64,000 bases of DNA, taken from positions 26,361,896 to 26,425,895 of the forward strand of contig CM043960.1 in assembly GCA_014529385.2 (NCBI GenBank), in the 5' to 3' direction. Shown here in pieces: positions 9,505 to 20,312 of this stretch; within the stretch, counting starts at the first letter, position 1, and every line of letters begins with the position of its first letter. The translations under genes were made by a program, and so were the position numbers. The notes under the pieces are model-generated. The model was given only the letters and a program-made list of their open reading frames with translations, did not search any database and was not told the DNA's origin. The stretch is from Adiantum capillus-veneris (Eukaryota; Streptophyta; Polypodiopsida; Polypodiales; Pteridaceae).

Positions 9505-12500
9505 ATGGCAAGTGTAGCATTTCCAACATTTAAAGGAAAGAAGGGGGAGGATTTGGTAACAGACTTCCTAGATGACTTTGAAGTAGCATGTGTAGTGAGC
9601 AACAAAGATACGGATGAATCCCGGGTTAGAATCTTTAAGCATCTCATGAAGCTAGAACCTAGATCATGGTACAATGCACTTCCACAAGCAACCAAGGATG
9701 ACTGGGAACCCTTAAAAACCGCTTTTAAGAGGCGCTTTGGGGGAGGTACCACTTCAGAAAAGTTGTGGGACAAGTTGAAAGACTTGAAGCAGGAGGTTCT
9801 TTTAGAATATGCCATGTATGAGTCCAAATTTGTGGATTTGTGGGAACGGTGGGTTGAGTCACTGGCAAGGGGGGAAGCCGCACCCGATTTCCTAAAAAAA
9901 GATCGGTTCACTCATGGCTTATGGCCGCTTCTCAAGGAGAAGGTGAAAGGTAGATTCCCGGCTACATACGAGTTAGCCATTGATATTGCTCGCCTTAAGG
10001 ACAAGAAGCTGCGAATGAAAGCCAAAGAAACCGAGTCAATAGAAACAGCAACATCACGTCGACCAGCAACTACGACAACCACCATTCCACCACCACCACC
10101 GGCTCTTGGGGTAAGAGATGACCAACAAGATATGTTGGCCCATATTACTGACCAACTGCAGAATTTGTCTATCCACTTAATACAACAAGGGAGGAGTCAA
10201 GAAAGAGATCAAGACCCTGGAAGAGCACGACGACAAAACAGGGAGTATCATTGCTACAACTGCGGAGAAGACGGTCACGGTATGTACTACTGTCCCAAAC
10301 CACGACAAAACTATAATAGAGGAGGTAGGAGGAACCAATTGTCACCCCCTAGAGAAAGAACACCCCCACCCCGAGCACCACCCCCACCAACACAAATTCT
10401 ACGTCCACCCCAGACACCACTACAAGCATCCATCCCACCTCTTCCACAAGCCCCACCACCTGATCGCCCTGTAAACATCATAAGGCTAGAAGAGAAAGGA
10501 AAAGCCGTAGTAGTGGATCCACCCAGAGCAAAGGAGAGGGACAAGGGTAAGGAGAAGGTAACCTTTTTAGAACCACTTGAAGCCATGACTGTGAAAAGAG
10601 CTAGGAGGGAGAAATCTACACAATCAGATGATGAGAGAAGCATGAGAGGAGAAACTAGCAAGAGACCATCCAGGCCACGATGGAAATTGGGCATCACCGA
10701 CTTCCAGCTAGGGGAAAGTTCTAAGCCCTATGATCTAACATTGGATGTGGCAGAGCAAGGACCGAAGATTACATGGCCACAGCTGCTACATCTTGCACCA
10801 AAAGTAAGGCGACAATGGTCTAAAATGGTAAGTACAAGACGCTCCAAAACAAAGGTAGCCGGAGCAATTTCGGGATGCAACATGGATGACATCCTTCCAA
10901 TTGTCGACGTAAACATAAAAGGAAAGAGGGTTGGAAACACCTACATTGATGGAGGTGCACAAATCTGTGTAATGAGCGAAGCTATGATGCTTCGATTAGG
11001 GCTCGAGGTTGACAGGCCTTCTCCATGCAAGGCAAAGATGGCAAACAACGCAAAAGTAAAGTGTGTGTGTGTGGTAAGTACCGTGAAAATCAAAGCTTTC
11101 AACACTGAGGTAGAGGTAGATGTTTTTGTAATGCCTACTAAGGGGGAGGGCTATACACTAATTTTGGGAAGGCCATGGTTGATGGCCATGAAGGCAAAAC
11201 AGGACTGGGGTACTGGCCTTCTACGCATGACCGGTAAGAAAGGGGAGACAATCTACTACGACATGAGGATTGGCAAGCAGAATCAAATGAATCTGGAAAC
11301 ATCGGCAGATGAAACCACTAGCGAATCTTCCAGTTCTGAGGAGGAGACCACATCCACCGACGAAAGTGACAGTTCCATTGATGTGATGGGTATCATTATG
11401 AAGGATCCACAAAGGGTAAGCACAACTGGTGATCCATCACCAAAAGGGAAACCCAATGAAGAGGAGAGAAAATTGCCTGGCCTAGGAGGAAGTAGGTTGA
11501 AGGGTATGTTGTCTACGGAATTAACACTTGAGGAGAAAGATAGTTTTTTGCAAATGTTGATGGGATTTCCTAACCTGTTCATTGACAACTATGAAAGAAT
11601 CACAGGCATTACAGTGGTGGAACATCATATTAAGCTGAAGGAAGGGGTAAAACCAGTTGTGCAAAAGCTACGACGACTGGGGGTCATACAAGAAAAGGCA
11701 CTCTTGGCCGAGGTAAGGAAACTGCTGGAGGCGGGATTCATCTATCCTGTAGAAAACTCAGAATGGGTGTCACCCGTAGTGGTGACACCTAAAAAGAATG
11801 GTAAGTGGAGGGTCTGTGTTGACTACAAACCACTAAATGCAGCTACAAAGAGAGACCACTTTCCTCTCCCTTTCTTGGATGAAATTCTGAATGAAGTAGC
11901 GGGTTTTGAATGCTATACCGTCTGTGATGGTTATTCTGGATACTTTCAAATATGCATAGCCTTGGAAGATCAGCTAAAAAGCACTTTTATCATGCCATGG
12001 GGTTGTTTTGCATACAGGGTTATGCCATTTGGTCTCACAAATGCACCTGCCACATTCCAAAGATATGTCACATATGTTTTTCAACCGTTCTTTGGAACAT
12101 CCATAAGAGTGTTCATACATTTAGAAAAGGTAACTGAAGGTTTGGCCAGGTTGCAGAGCCTAGGCGGGCAATTAAATGTGGATAAATGCCACATTGGGGA
12201 GAGTAAAGTCATTCTACTAGGCCATGAAATTTCAGCAAAAGGTATCAACGCCGACCCAAGTAAGGTGTCCGCGCTCATAGCCCTACCTTCACCAACGACC
12301 GCACGTCAACTGGTCTCTTTTTTACAGAAGGTGAGGTACTTAAGTAGATTCATACATCTACTATCACAACTTGTTCTACCACAACAACAACTCACTCAAA
12401 GATCAACTTTCACTTGGGACGAGGAAAGCGAACATCACTACAACAAGGTAAAGGAGGTCTTAGCCACTCTGCCAACTATCTCACCACCTAAGTGGGATGA

Positions 12501-14727
12501 AAAATTCTATGTCACCTCAAGTGTTGGTGATGACTCATTGGGGGCTGTGCTACTCCAAAAGGATACGACGACATCTTTCATGAGGCCAATCTACTTCTCT
12601 AGTCGAATGATGACAGCAGGAGAGAAAGGTTTCACCCATGTGGAACACGTAGTCCTAGCTCTTAGATTTGCAACTACAAAGTTTAGGTCATATTTGCTGC
12701 CTAAGCAATTTGTGATTCTAACCACGAATGAAATATTTCCCTATGTTGTACAACACATGGATGTGTCTGCTAGAATTACTAAATGGCTAGTTCGTCTGCA
12801 AGAGTTTGACTACACGGTACAGGTAGAAAGCACGACAAGGGCAAGTTTGGGGGGACTCATGACCTACCAAATCTTTGAAGGGAAGGAGAAGCAATCTAAG
12901 GAAGGAGAAGTCCGATTACCTCTAGTAACACCGATGGTAGAAGGAGCACACTCTCTCTACTTTGATGGAGCTTACAAGCGAGCGTCCGACAAAGCAGTTG
13001 CAGGCATAGTGGTCTTTGATGACAAAGGGACAAAGGTATTTTCATTGGGCCAATTGTTAGATTCACATTCTAACAATGAAGCTGAGTATGCAGCACTGAC
13101 CAAGGGTCTACAATGGTGCATCTCACAAGGTGTACAACGCCTTAATGTATTTGGGGATGCTCTACTTCTGGTAAGGCAAGTAAATGGAGCATGGACATGC
13201 AAGAATCCTAGTTTAAGGACTCACTTAAGTGGTGTAAAAACCTTGTTGGGTAAGTTTGAAGAAGTTCAAATACACCATATCCCAAGGGCTCAAAACCAAG
13301 AAGCAGATGCCCTAGCAAGTGAAAGACTACAGGAAGTGGTGGCTGGAGCAATAAAACTAAAGCTCCCTCTATTTCAAGGAAGTGATGCCTTGCCTGACAT
13401 CATGCATTTTTTGGAAACAAGGGAATGCCCATCAGATTTAACAAAGGGACAGAAGCAATGGCTGACGCGGAAGGCCACAAGGTATCCACTCATCAATGAC
13501 GGTTTGTACTGTAAGGGTAAGGACCAAATACTCAGGAAGGTCCCTCTCTCTCAGGAAATCACGGGAGTAATTGCTAGCTATCACGACGGGGTTTGTGGTG
13601 GTCACTTTGCCCTAGACATAACAAGTAGGAAAATCTTGCAGGCAGGCTTCATATGGCCTAGCCTCAACCGTGATGTACACCACTGGTGCAAAACATGTAA
13701 GTTGTGTCAAAAGGCCGGCACTAGGTCACTTATGCCTGAAACACAGACACCTATTCTCTCATATGGCCCATTTGAAAAATGGGGTATCGATGCCATTGGG
13801 CCATTACCTAGGGCCAACTCAGGAAAATTCTACATTATCATGGGGGTCGACTACATGACTAGATGGGCAGAGGCTACAGCCACCACTAGAATCACAGCGG
13901 TAGAGGTAGCTAAATTTATCTACGAGCACATATGCTGTAGGTTTGGCACACCTTTAGAGATCATCTATGATAGAGGGCCAGGTTTCAGAGCAGACTTGGT
14001 AGGAGAATTAATGCAGAAACTGGGCATTACAAGGAGGCACTCTTCACCATATTACCCTCAATGTAATGGCCTAGTTAAAAAGGTAAATGGAATGGTTTCT
14101 AAAATTATTACCAAGCAGGTAAACAATCATCCTGGAGACTGGGATAAGTATCTACTACCAACTTTATGGGCCTACAGAACTTCATTTCGTACATCCTTGG
14201 GATTCACACGGTATCATCTAGTATTTGGTAAGGAAGAAATCTTGCCCATTGAAGTGCAACTACAAAGTCTCAGAGTAATGGCAAGCCAGCTTCAACAGCC
14301 CAACATGCATTTGAGAGATCACATCATCAACTTGGAAAGACTGCAGCTGGACAGAGAAGAACCAATAAATTATTATGCAGCACAAGCAGAGCATAGACGG
14401 CTTAGCTTTAACGAGCATCTCCGGAAAAAAGAATTGAAGAAAGGAATGTTGGTGCTCCGCTACGACAATTGCTTCGACACGCGCAAGGATAAGAAACTCC
14501 TGCTCCGATGGGAAGGCCCTTTCATCATCAGGAAAAAGTATGCCAATGGAAGCTACCAGCTTATGGAGGCTGATGGAAAACTTCATAAAACCAGGATAAA
14601 TGGTTGGCGACTTAAACCTTGTTTTCTTCGATTTGACCAAGCTCCACCAATTGACATTCCAGATGAGGACACACCATCATCCGCCACCTCCGACGATAAT
14701 GATCAAACAGATCAGCTAGAGACATGA
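9505..14727 (+). CDS. Gag-Pol polyprotein of the Tat element (1740 residues, open but with two destroyed active sites)
   Basis: The best start is ATG 9505 (A at -3, G at +4). Order: Gag capsid-like domain about 15-185; CCHC zinc knuckle C250-C253-H258-C263; aspartic protease with D482-G-G-A; reverse transcriptase about 690-930 with its first aspartate D808 (VCDGYSGY); RNase H about 985-1090; second, archaeal-type RNase H with D1154, E1192, D1218, D1268; integrase zinc region about 1355-1395; integrase core D1429 and D1489. Two defects: the reverse transcriptase jumps from RVFI (871) to HLEKV (872), so roughly a dozen residues with the paired-aspartate motif are missing; and the integrase glutamate at the D-x35-E position is lysine (K1525). 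The frame is otherwise uninterrupted, so the protein may be made but should not reverse-transcribe or integrate by itself. Confidence 0.93.
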   Translation: MASVAFPTFKGKKGEDLVTDFLDDFEVACVVSNKDTDESRVRIFKHLMKLEPRSWYNALPQATKDDWEPLKTAFKRRFGGGTTSEKLWDKLKDLKQEVLLEYAMYESKFVDLWERWVESLARGEAAPDFLKKDRFTHGLWPLLKEKVKGRFPATYELAIDIARLKDKKLRMKAKETESIETATSRRPATTTTTIPPPPPALGVRDDQQDMLAHITDQLQNLSIHLIQQGRSQERDQDPGRARRQNREYHCYNCGEDGHGMYYCPKPRQNYNRGGRRNQLSPPRERTPPPRAPPPPTQILRPPQTPLQASIPPLPQAPPPDRPVNIIRLEEKGKAVVVDPPRAKERDKGKEKVTFLEPLEAMTVKRARREKSTQSDDERSMRGETSKRPSRPRWKLGITDFQLGESSKPYDLTLDVAEQGPKITWPQLLHLAPKVRRQWSKMVSTRRSKTKVAGAISGCNMDDILPIVDVNIKGKRVGNTYIDGGAQICVMSEAMMLRLGLEVDRPSPCKAKMANNAKVKCVCVVSTVKIKAFNTEVEVDVFVMPTKGEGYTLILGRPWLMAMKAKQDWGTGLLRMTGKKGETIYYDMRIGKQNQMNLETSADETTSESSSSEEETTSTDESDSSIDVMGIIMKDPQRVSTTGDPSPKGKPNEEERKLPGLGGSRLKGMLSTELTLEEKDSFLQMLMGFPNLFIDNYERITGITVVEHHIKLKEGVKPVVQKLRRLGVIQEKALLAEVRKLLEAGFIYPVENSEWVSPVVVTPKKNGKWRVCVDYKPLNAATKRDHFPLPFLDEILNEVAGFECYTVCDGYSGYFQICIALEDQLKSTFIMPWGCFAYRVMPFGLTNAPATFQRYVTYVFQPFFGTSIRVFIHLEKVTEGLARLQSLGGQLNVDKCHIGESKVILLGHEISAKGINADPSKVSALIALPSPTTARQLVSFLQKVRYLSRFIHLLSQLVLPQQQLTQRSTFTWDEESEHHYNKVKEVLATLPTISPPKWDEKFYVTSSVGDDSLGAVLLQKDTTTSFMRPIYFSSRMMTAGEKGFTHVEHVVLALRFATTKFRSYLLPKQFVILTTNEIFPYVVQHMDVSARITKWLVRLQEFDYTVQVESTTRASLGGLMTYQIFEGKEKQSKEGEVRLPLVTPMVEGAHSLYFDGAYKRASDKAVAGIVVFDDKGTKVFSLGQLLDSHSNNEAEYAALTKGLQWCISQGVQRLNVFGDALLLVRQVNGAWTCKNPSLRTHLSGVKTLLGKFEEVQIHHIPRAQNQEADALASERLQEVVAGAIKLKLPLFQGSDALPDIMHFLETRECPSDLTKGQKQWLTRKATRYPLINDGLYCKGKDQILRKVPLSQEITGVIASYHDGVCGGHFALDITSRKILQAGFIWPSLNRDVHHWCKTCKLCQKAGTRSLMPETQTPILSYGPFEKWGIDAIGPLPRANSGKFYIIMGVDYMTRWAEATATTRITAVEVAKFIYEHICCRFGTPLEIIYDRGPGFRADLVGELMQKLGITRRHSSPYYPQCNGLVKKVNGMVSKIITKQVNNHPGDWDKYLLPTLWAYRTSFRTSLGFTRYHLVFGKEEILPIEVQLQSLRVMASQLQQPNMHLRDHIINLERLQLDREEPINYYAAQAEHRRLSFNEHLRKKELKKGMLVLRYDNCFDTRKDKKLLLRWEGPFIIRKKYANGSYQLMEADGKLHKTRINGWRLKPCFLRFDQAPPIDIPDEDTPSSATSDDNDQTDQLET

Positions 14728-14739
14728 ATGCCTCTAGCC

Positions 14740-14751
14740 AAAAGGGGAGGG
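14740..14751 (+). promoter_or_regulatory. Polypurine tract of the Tat element
   Basis: AAAAGGGGAGGG four bases before the right LTR start; the expected plus-strand primer site, well preserved. Confidence 0.75.
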
Positions 14752-14755
14752 CTAA

Positions 14756-16083
14756 TGATGGGGGCTTTTAACAAGCCAAGCTCCCATACCCCTCTTCTCT
14801 CGTCCCCACCCCATGAAAACCCCCTCTTAGGGAGGGAGTGATAAAAGGCATTGGAAAAAAGTAAGAAAAAATAAAATATGATTATGTAAATATATAAGAA
14901 AGGTAAAATAGGCCACCTCATGCCTACGGGGTAGCCCATCCCCACCTTGCCTCCTTTTTCTTCACTGTTGCCCCGCTGTGTGTCCCTTTTCCTCTCCTCC
15001 ACTCAAAAGGTCAACCCCCTCTCTCTTCCCCTTGTCCTTTCTCCTTTCTCTCTCCCCTCAAGCTACCCCACCTCTCACCAATAATGCATTATAACTCACC
15101 AATAATGCACCCTAACTCACATGCAACCTACCCTATCTTCCAAAATAGTATACCCCACCCCCTCTTTCTCTCTCCTATCATATCCCATGACCCAAATACC
15201 CCCCTCTCTCTCTAAAGGGCGCCATATCTCTTGTCTTGTAGCTAAATAACCTCCCCCACACTCACACACACTCAGTTTCACTGAAAAAGGTGCCCACAGA
15301 CCCATCCCCACCCGGTGGTTACCTGATTTTTCTTGTGTTCACACACATCTGCACACAGATTCACCTCTGAGCACACTCCCCTCTCTCCCCTCTTGTAATT
15401 ACTTTATTCTCCATGTCACCTCTCACTTTTTTTCATCAACCCATCTCTCTCTCTCTCTCTTAGTCTCTCTCTCATGAGACTGTTGTTCTGACACATATAC
15501 ACACAGCCAGACAAGTGGGGCCCAAAGTCACATGGCCTATGTAGATAATGATTTCTTCATTTCTAAATTCTAGAATTTCTCCCCCCCTTCTCCCCTATAT
15601 AAAGAGGGGTCACCATCACACAAAAACACACACAACATCACCAAAGAACACACTATGCACTGTGTGTGCCTAGTGCACACACACACACCCACACCATCAC
15701 CATCACCATCACCGCAATCACCATGCTTGTCTTGAGCATGACCTCTACACCCTTGGCTATGGAAGATGAAGGGCAACTAAATGAAGGATGATGGCCATAA
15801 TCCTCGTGCGAGTCTTTGCCATCAACTCCCACCTATCCGCCATGTGCTCTACCACTCTCTCCCTTCTCATTCCCCTACCCTATGCTCCCCATTTCATCGC
15901 CTTATTCTCTAAATAAAGCTTGAGGTTTTGTGAGTATGTTTTCTTGCAATGTTTTGCCCATGTGAGGTGTGCGGAATCGCCACCTAGTCTTGTGTTTTGG
16001 AGTGAGCTTGTGTATGTGTGAAGGGTGTGCGGATTCGCCATCCTTTTGTGGTGCCTAAGTACTAAGCCACTATACCCCCTCCC

Positions 16084-16142
<59 letters not shown>

Positions 16143-16351
16143 TGATCTCATTCCCTTTCCTCTTCATCATTACTCCCAAGCATCCATCTCTCTTGGATGA
16201 AAACTTTGTTATGGTGGTATGTTGTTTGCGTCCTAGCCACTGAAGCTAGGTGGTGCCCCTGTTTGCTTTACCATGACAGGCTCAAGGCGCGCCATTCGGT
16301 CCCCGGTGTTTTAGAGGCCGTCGGGGTTCGGGGTTCGCTTTGCTCCTGTCA
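14756..16351 (+). repeat. Right LTR of the Tat element
   Basis: It starts TGATGGGGGCTTTT and ends GCTCCTGTCA. It differs from the left LTR by scattered substitutions, a 6-base CATCAC insertion and a longer CT tract (about 16087-16139). The TATA box is at 15596-15603 and the AATAAA at 15912-15917. Confidence 0.93.
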
Positions 16352-18750
16352 GCACTATCCATAATAAAACAAAAAATCTAGAATTTGCTCGGACTCATTT
16401 CGAGAAATTGTTTAGCCCTGATGAGGTGATCACTCCACAAGTGCTGCAAGCTAGGGAGGAAATTTCGAAATACATATAGAAAGTAGTTCCAGAAGAGGCC
16501 AGGTTCTGAGTTGATCTCCCTTTCTCGATTTTTGAAAAATTAAGACAACAATCGAGTCTCTAGCCCCCAATAATTTCCCTAGAATAGATGGCCTACCCCC
16601 TGAATTCTTCCAGGTATTTAAAGAAATTATTGCCTCTTGTTTGTTAAAGATATGGGAAGAAGCAGTCAAGTTCCAGGCTCTCCCATTTTCCATCAACATG
16701 GGGATCATCAAACTGCTGCACAAGAAAAGTGCCAAGGAAGACCTATCTAATTGGCGACCTCTTACTATACTCAACACATGTTATAAGATCTTTGCCAAAG
16801 TGGTTGCTCTTGGACTCCTCTACCTGATTGGCTTCTTATTCAAGGGTGTACACCATTCATCGATGGTGAAATTTTTAGACTGTTGGCCATTTGGATTTAA
16901 GGTCTCCCTCAAACAAAAGTGGGATTGGGTGCTTGAATGGTTCAGGGCCAAACTCAACCGATGGAAAGGCTTGCTTGGCAATTCATGTATGTCATGGTTG
17001 AGCAAGAAGCAACCTACTGTGGCCACTTTGAGTTGTGAGGATTTTTTGGTGCCCTCCTGACTCTCATCTTGGCATCATTAGTAAATAATGTAGGAGCATC
17101 CTCTGGGGGGAGATCCATTTAAGAAGGCAGCAGCTAAAGTTCGATGGGAAATCTGTTGTCTACCAGTAGATAAAGGGGGGGGGGATTAAAGAAGTGAACA
17201 ATTGGGCAGATAAAATTGCAGTAAAACTTCTCATCTGAGCCCTTGAGGATACTAACCAAGAATGGTACTTCCTCCTGTTCAGAAAACTCTCTAGGTTCTC
17301 TCTAGAGAACGCGAAGCAATGGCAGAACGTGAATTGGATCACAATTTTCTTTGGGCCTTACCCCATCAAGGCAAAAGGGTTGAAAATGCTAACCTCTTTA
17401 TGACGAGCTTGGAATAGGGCTAGAGTAAATATGTCGGTGTTATGGCTTACTAACAGGGCTAATGCAATTCAACAATATGACTCCATTTGGTGGCCTCTTC
17501 CGCCCCCAACCCCGATCAATAATAATCAAATTAGGACGGCACGTCTATGTCACATGAAAGGAATATCCACATGGGGAGTGTTGTGGAATGGGCAATTGCA
17601 TAGGTGGAAATCAACTGAGGGATTGATACTACAGTTTCCCCTCCAGTCATGGGAACTCACGCTCATAAGATCCAAAATGGAAATATTCCCCAAGTCGGAG
17701 TTATGGAAGTTGTCTCTCAATGAATCAGTTCCTGTTAATGCCTTCGAAAGGAAAGGGGGAGATAAGCTTCAGCACCCGCAGATGAGATACAGTGACCTTA
17801 ACCCTCTGCTACATATCACCTTAAACAGGCACTGGAACATCAGTCTGGACAGGAGACAGTGGATGTTCCAGTTCAAGAAATTGTGGGATAATGTAATTCA
17901 TCCTAAAAAATATGTCCTCCTCTGGCTCATCCTCCATAAAGCACTTTGGACAGGGGATAAAATTTTAAATGCAGGATTATCCACCAGCACCTGCTCCCGA
18001 TGCAGATGTGAAAATGATTTTTCATTTATAATTCATAAAATGTCCCCAATCGGATGTCATTCTGTCCTCTATAAGATCTGTTCTTAAAAAGACTATCTCT
18101 TGGAAGCAACTTCTATTAGGCAATTCCATAGGTATCTTGACCTGCTCTGGAACCGAACGAGGGCTGAATTCTTATGGATCATTTGGAAATTGAGGAACGT
18201 TTATGTGTTTAATGAGGCTTACCAGGCTCCAAGCCGGAGAGCTCTTTTTGTTGATTTTAATCTGCAGGTCTTCAAACTGAAAATCAACGAAGTCAACATT
18301 TACTATCTGAGGAACGGGATTATCAAAGATGTAGAGAAAGTGCACATGGAAATGGATGATGAGGAGCTAGAGCTTCCCTTCAACGAGAGAAAATAATTGG
18401 AAGTAAAAAAGAAGTTGGCTGCTAATCAGGAAGCCTCTCGGGAGGCGTTTGAGGCTGTATCCAACACTGGAAACTTCATGGAAAAGATACAGTGCATGAT
18501 CAATGCTCTCAAAGAGTAATCTATGTTGTATGCTACAATGATGTATATGGTGTGCACTTTTGTCTATGATGTAAATGGTCAACAGCTCATTACGTTTTGT
18601 ATCAAAGCAATGTTTTGTAAAGAGGGAGAGTCTCCTTGGGTATGGTATGGTCTTGGACATGAGAGTCATGGAATACGGGATTGCTTCAATGTAATTTTGT
18701 CTTCTCTCTTCTGTTAATATAAAGTCCATTATTCTATTGGTAAAAATAAA
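16352..18750 (+). pseudogene. LINE ORF2 remnant, right part (RT front, RT C-terminus, zinc-binding region)
   Basis: Recognisable blocks in order: IHNKTKNLEFARTHFEKLF at the junction; a reverse transcriptase start (IDGLPPEFFQVFKEI, IIKLLHKKSAKEDLSNWRPL, TILNTCYKIFAKVVAL); an abrupt jump to the C-terminal RT region (FRAKLNRWKG); KVRWEICCLPVDKGGGI; and the RT zinc-binding domain (WDNVIHPKKYVLLWLILHKA with a CSRCRC pair, 17431-18087). It ends with a tail including WIIWKLRNVYVF (18100-18396) and a charged helix. Several stops and frameshifts interrupt it, and the catalytic core of the RT is deleted. A T-rich/AT-rich tail with GGTAAAAATAAA near 18741-18752 may be the 3' end. A 61-bp copia-like patch lies inside at 16982-17042. 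Confidence 0.8.
16982..17042 (+). other. Copia RNase H-like patch inside the LINE remnant
   Basis: It translates as SCMSWLSKKQPTVATLSCED, the conserved copia RNase H block. By hand it matches 51 of 61 bases of the copia remnant at about 31521-31581 (minus strand). It joins LINE sequence on both sides. Confidence 0.7.
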
Positions 18751-19061
18751 TTGTGTTGCTTCTGGCCAACCACTACAAGCAACGTCAGGCCTTGTCACGA
18801 AGCCATTCATGCTCTACATTTAATCTATGTCCGTCATTGGAGATATCTTATAGACCCTCCAATCACAAGCTTCCACTGACCAACAATCAGAAAGTCCTAC
18901 GGGATGGCCCTCTTGACTCTGACGTTCAGGAATGGTCCTTCAGGACCTCTCCCCCATGATATGTGCTTCCACCAGCGTCGGTCGCCATGTGGTCGCACAT
19001 ATTTCGGGGAATGGTTTTTCAAGGACCATTCAGGGACTAGTTCCTACCCCACTTCATTTTA
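18751..19061. other. Noncoding stretch
   Basis: Short imperfect GGTCCTTCAGGACC-type palindromic blocks near 18926-18946; no gene seen. Confidence 0.4.
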
Positions 19062-19243
19062 GAGCCGAGTCGCGCCCGCACTAGTGGGGGGAAAGGAGCA
19101 TGGCAAGTGGCACCTCCTTTCTAAGTTTTGTGAGAGAGATTTTGAAGGATTTAGGGCTGAGTCACACTAGTGGGGGAGTGGGGGTAAAGGAGCATGGTAG
19201 GTCGCGGGCCTCCTCTCTAGTTTTGTGAGAGATATTTTGAAGC
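19062..19243. repeat. Two-copy tandem repeat, about 90 bp
   Basis: Both copies carry CACTAGTGGGGG, AAAGGAGCATGG and AGTTTTGTGAGAGA..TTTTGAAG in the same order. The second copy has small indels. Confidence 0.65.
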
Positions 19244-20312
19244 AAGCTGGAAGCTTTTGATTCGAAGCAGAGGAAAGGTCTTCCAGAAATATAGCTTATT
19301 ACCTACGTTTTTCTGAGTGCTAGTAGGGGGAAATTTTCCATTCAAAAATGCAGCCATGCTTTTCTCATTTTTTGATATTAGAATGTAAGCTCCCCCCATT
19401 CCTCCCACTCACCCTGGGTGCGACTTGGCCCTTAATCTATGCAAGCCAGAAGCTTTTGATTCAAGGTTGCCGCCTACAAATAGGGAGAGGAAAGGTCTTT
19501 CAGAAATGTAACTTATCACCTACGTTTTTCTCAGTGAGCTAGCAAGGGAAAATTTCCATTCGAAAATGCAACCATGCTTTTCTCATTTCCTGATATTAGA
19601 AAGTAAGCTCCCCCCCCCCCCCCCCCCCCCCCCCCCCTTCCTCCCACTCACCCTGGGTGCGACTTGGCCCTTAATCGATGCAAGTTGGAAGCTTGATTCG
19701 AAGTTGCAGCCTACAAATAGGGAGAGGAAAGGTCTTTTAGAAATATAGCTTATCACCTAAGTTTTTCTCGGGGGGAAATTTCCATTCAAAAATGCAGCCA
19801 TGCTTTTCTCATTTTTTGATATTAGAAAGTGAGCTCACCCCATTCCTCCCACTCACCCTGGGTGCGACTTAGCCCTTAATTGATGCAAGCTAGAAGATTT
19901 TGATTCAAAGTTGCAGCCTACAAATAGGATGATGAAAGGTCTTCTAGAAATATAGCTTATCACCTACGTTTTTCTAAGTGCTAGCAGGGGGGAAATTTCC
20001 ATTCGAAAATGCAGCCATGCTTTTCTCTTTTTTTTATATTAGAAAGTGAGCTCCCCCCATTCCTCCCACTCACCTTAAGTGCGACTTGGCCCTTAATCGA
20101 TGCAAGTAGGAAGATTTTGATTCAAAGTTGCAGCCTACAAATAGAGAGAGGAAAGGTTTTTCAAAAATATAACTTATCACCTACGTTTTTCTCAGCGCTA
20201 GTAGCAGGTGGAAAATTTCCATTTGAAAATGCAGCCATGCTTTTCTCATTTTCTGATATTAGAAAGTGAGCTCCCCCCATTCCTCCCACTCACCTTGGGT
20301 GTGACTTGGCCT
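19244..20312. repeat. Tandem array, five copies of about 219 bp
   Basis: The block AATGCARCCATGCTTTTCTC recurs at about 19346, 19565, 19789, 20008 and 20227 (spacing 219, 224, 219, 219). Each unit also has a CACCTACGTTTTTCT block and a CTCCCACTCACC block. One copy carries a 28-base poly(C) run at 19610-19637. Apparent ORFs in the array are repeat translations. Confidence 0.85.

Larger units (their letters stand above)
7064..16351 (+). mobile_element. Ty3/gypsy Tat-lineage LTR retrotransposon, full structure, catalytically disabled
   Basis: The element has two LTRs of about 1.58 and 1.60 kb, a PBS-like sequence, a leader, one gag-pol frame and a polypurine tract. Flanks repeat GCAC (7060-7063 and 16352-16355; GCACT if the LTR's first T is counted), a target duplication. 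A hand comparison of the LTRs finds roughly 30 substitutions over about 1.57 kb plus a few indels and CT-tract length changes, so insertion is fairly recent. The archaeal-type second RNase H after the normal RNase H, the absence of a chromodomain and the TGWTGGGGGCTTTT LTR start place it in the Tat group. It sits inside a LINE ORF2. Confidence 0.93.

Noticed and set aside
10311-14640. Minus-strand ORFs opposite the Tat gag-pol gene
   Set aside because: They are antisense shadows of a strongly coding plus-strand frame with no motif of their own.
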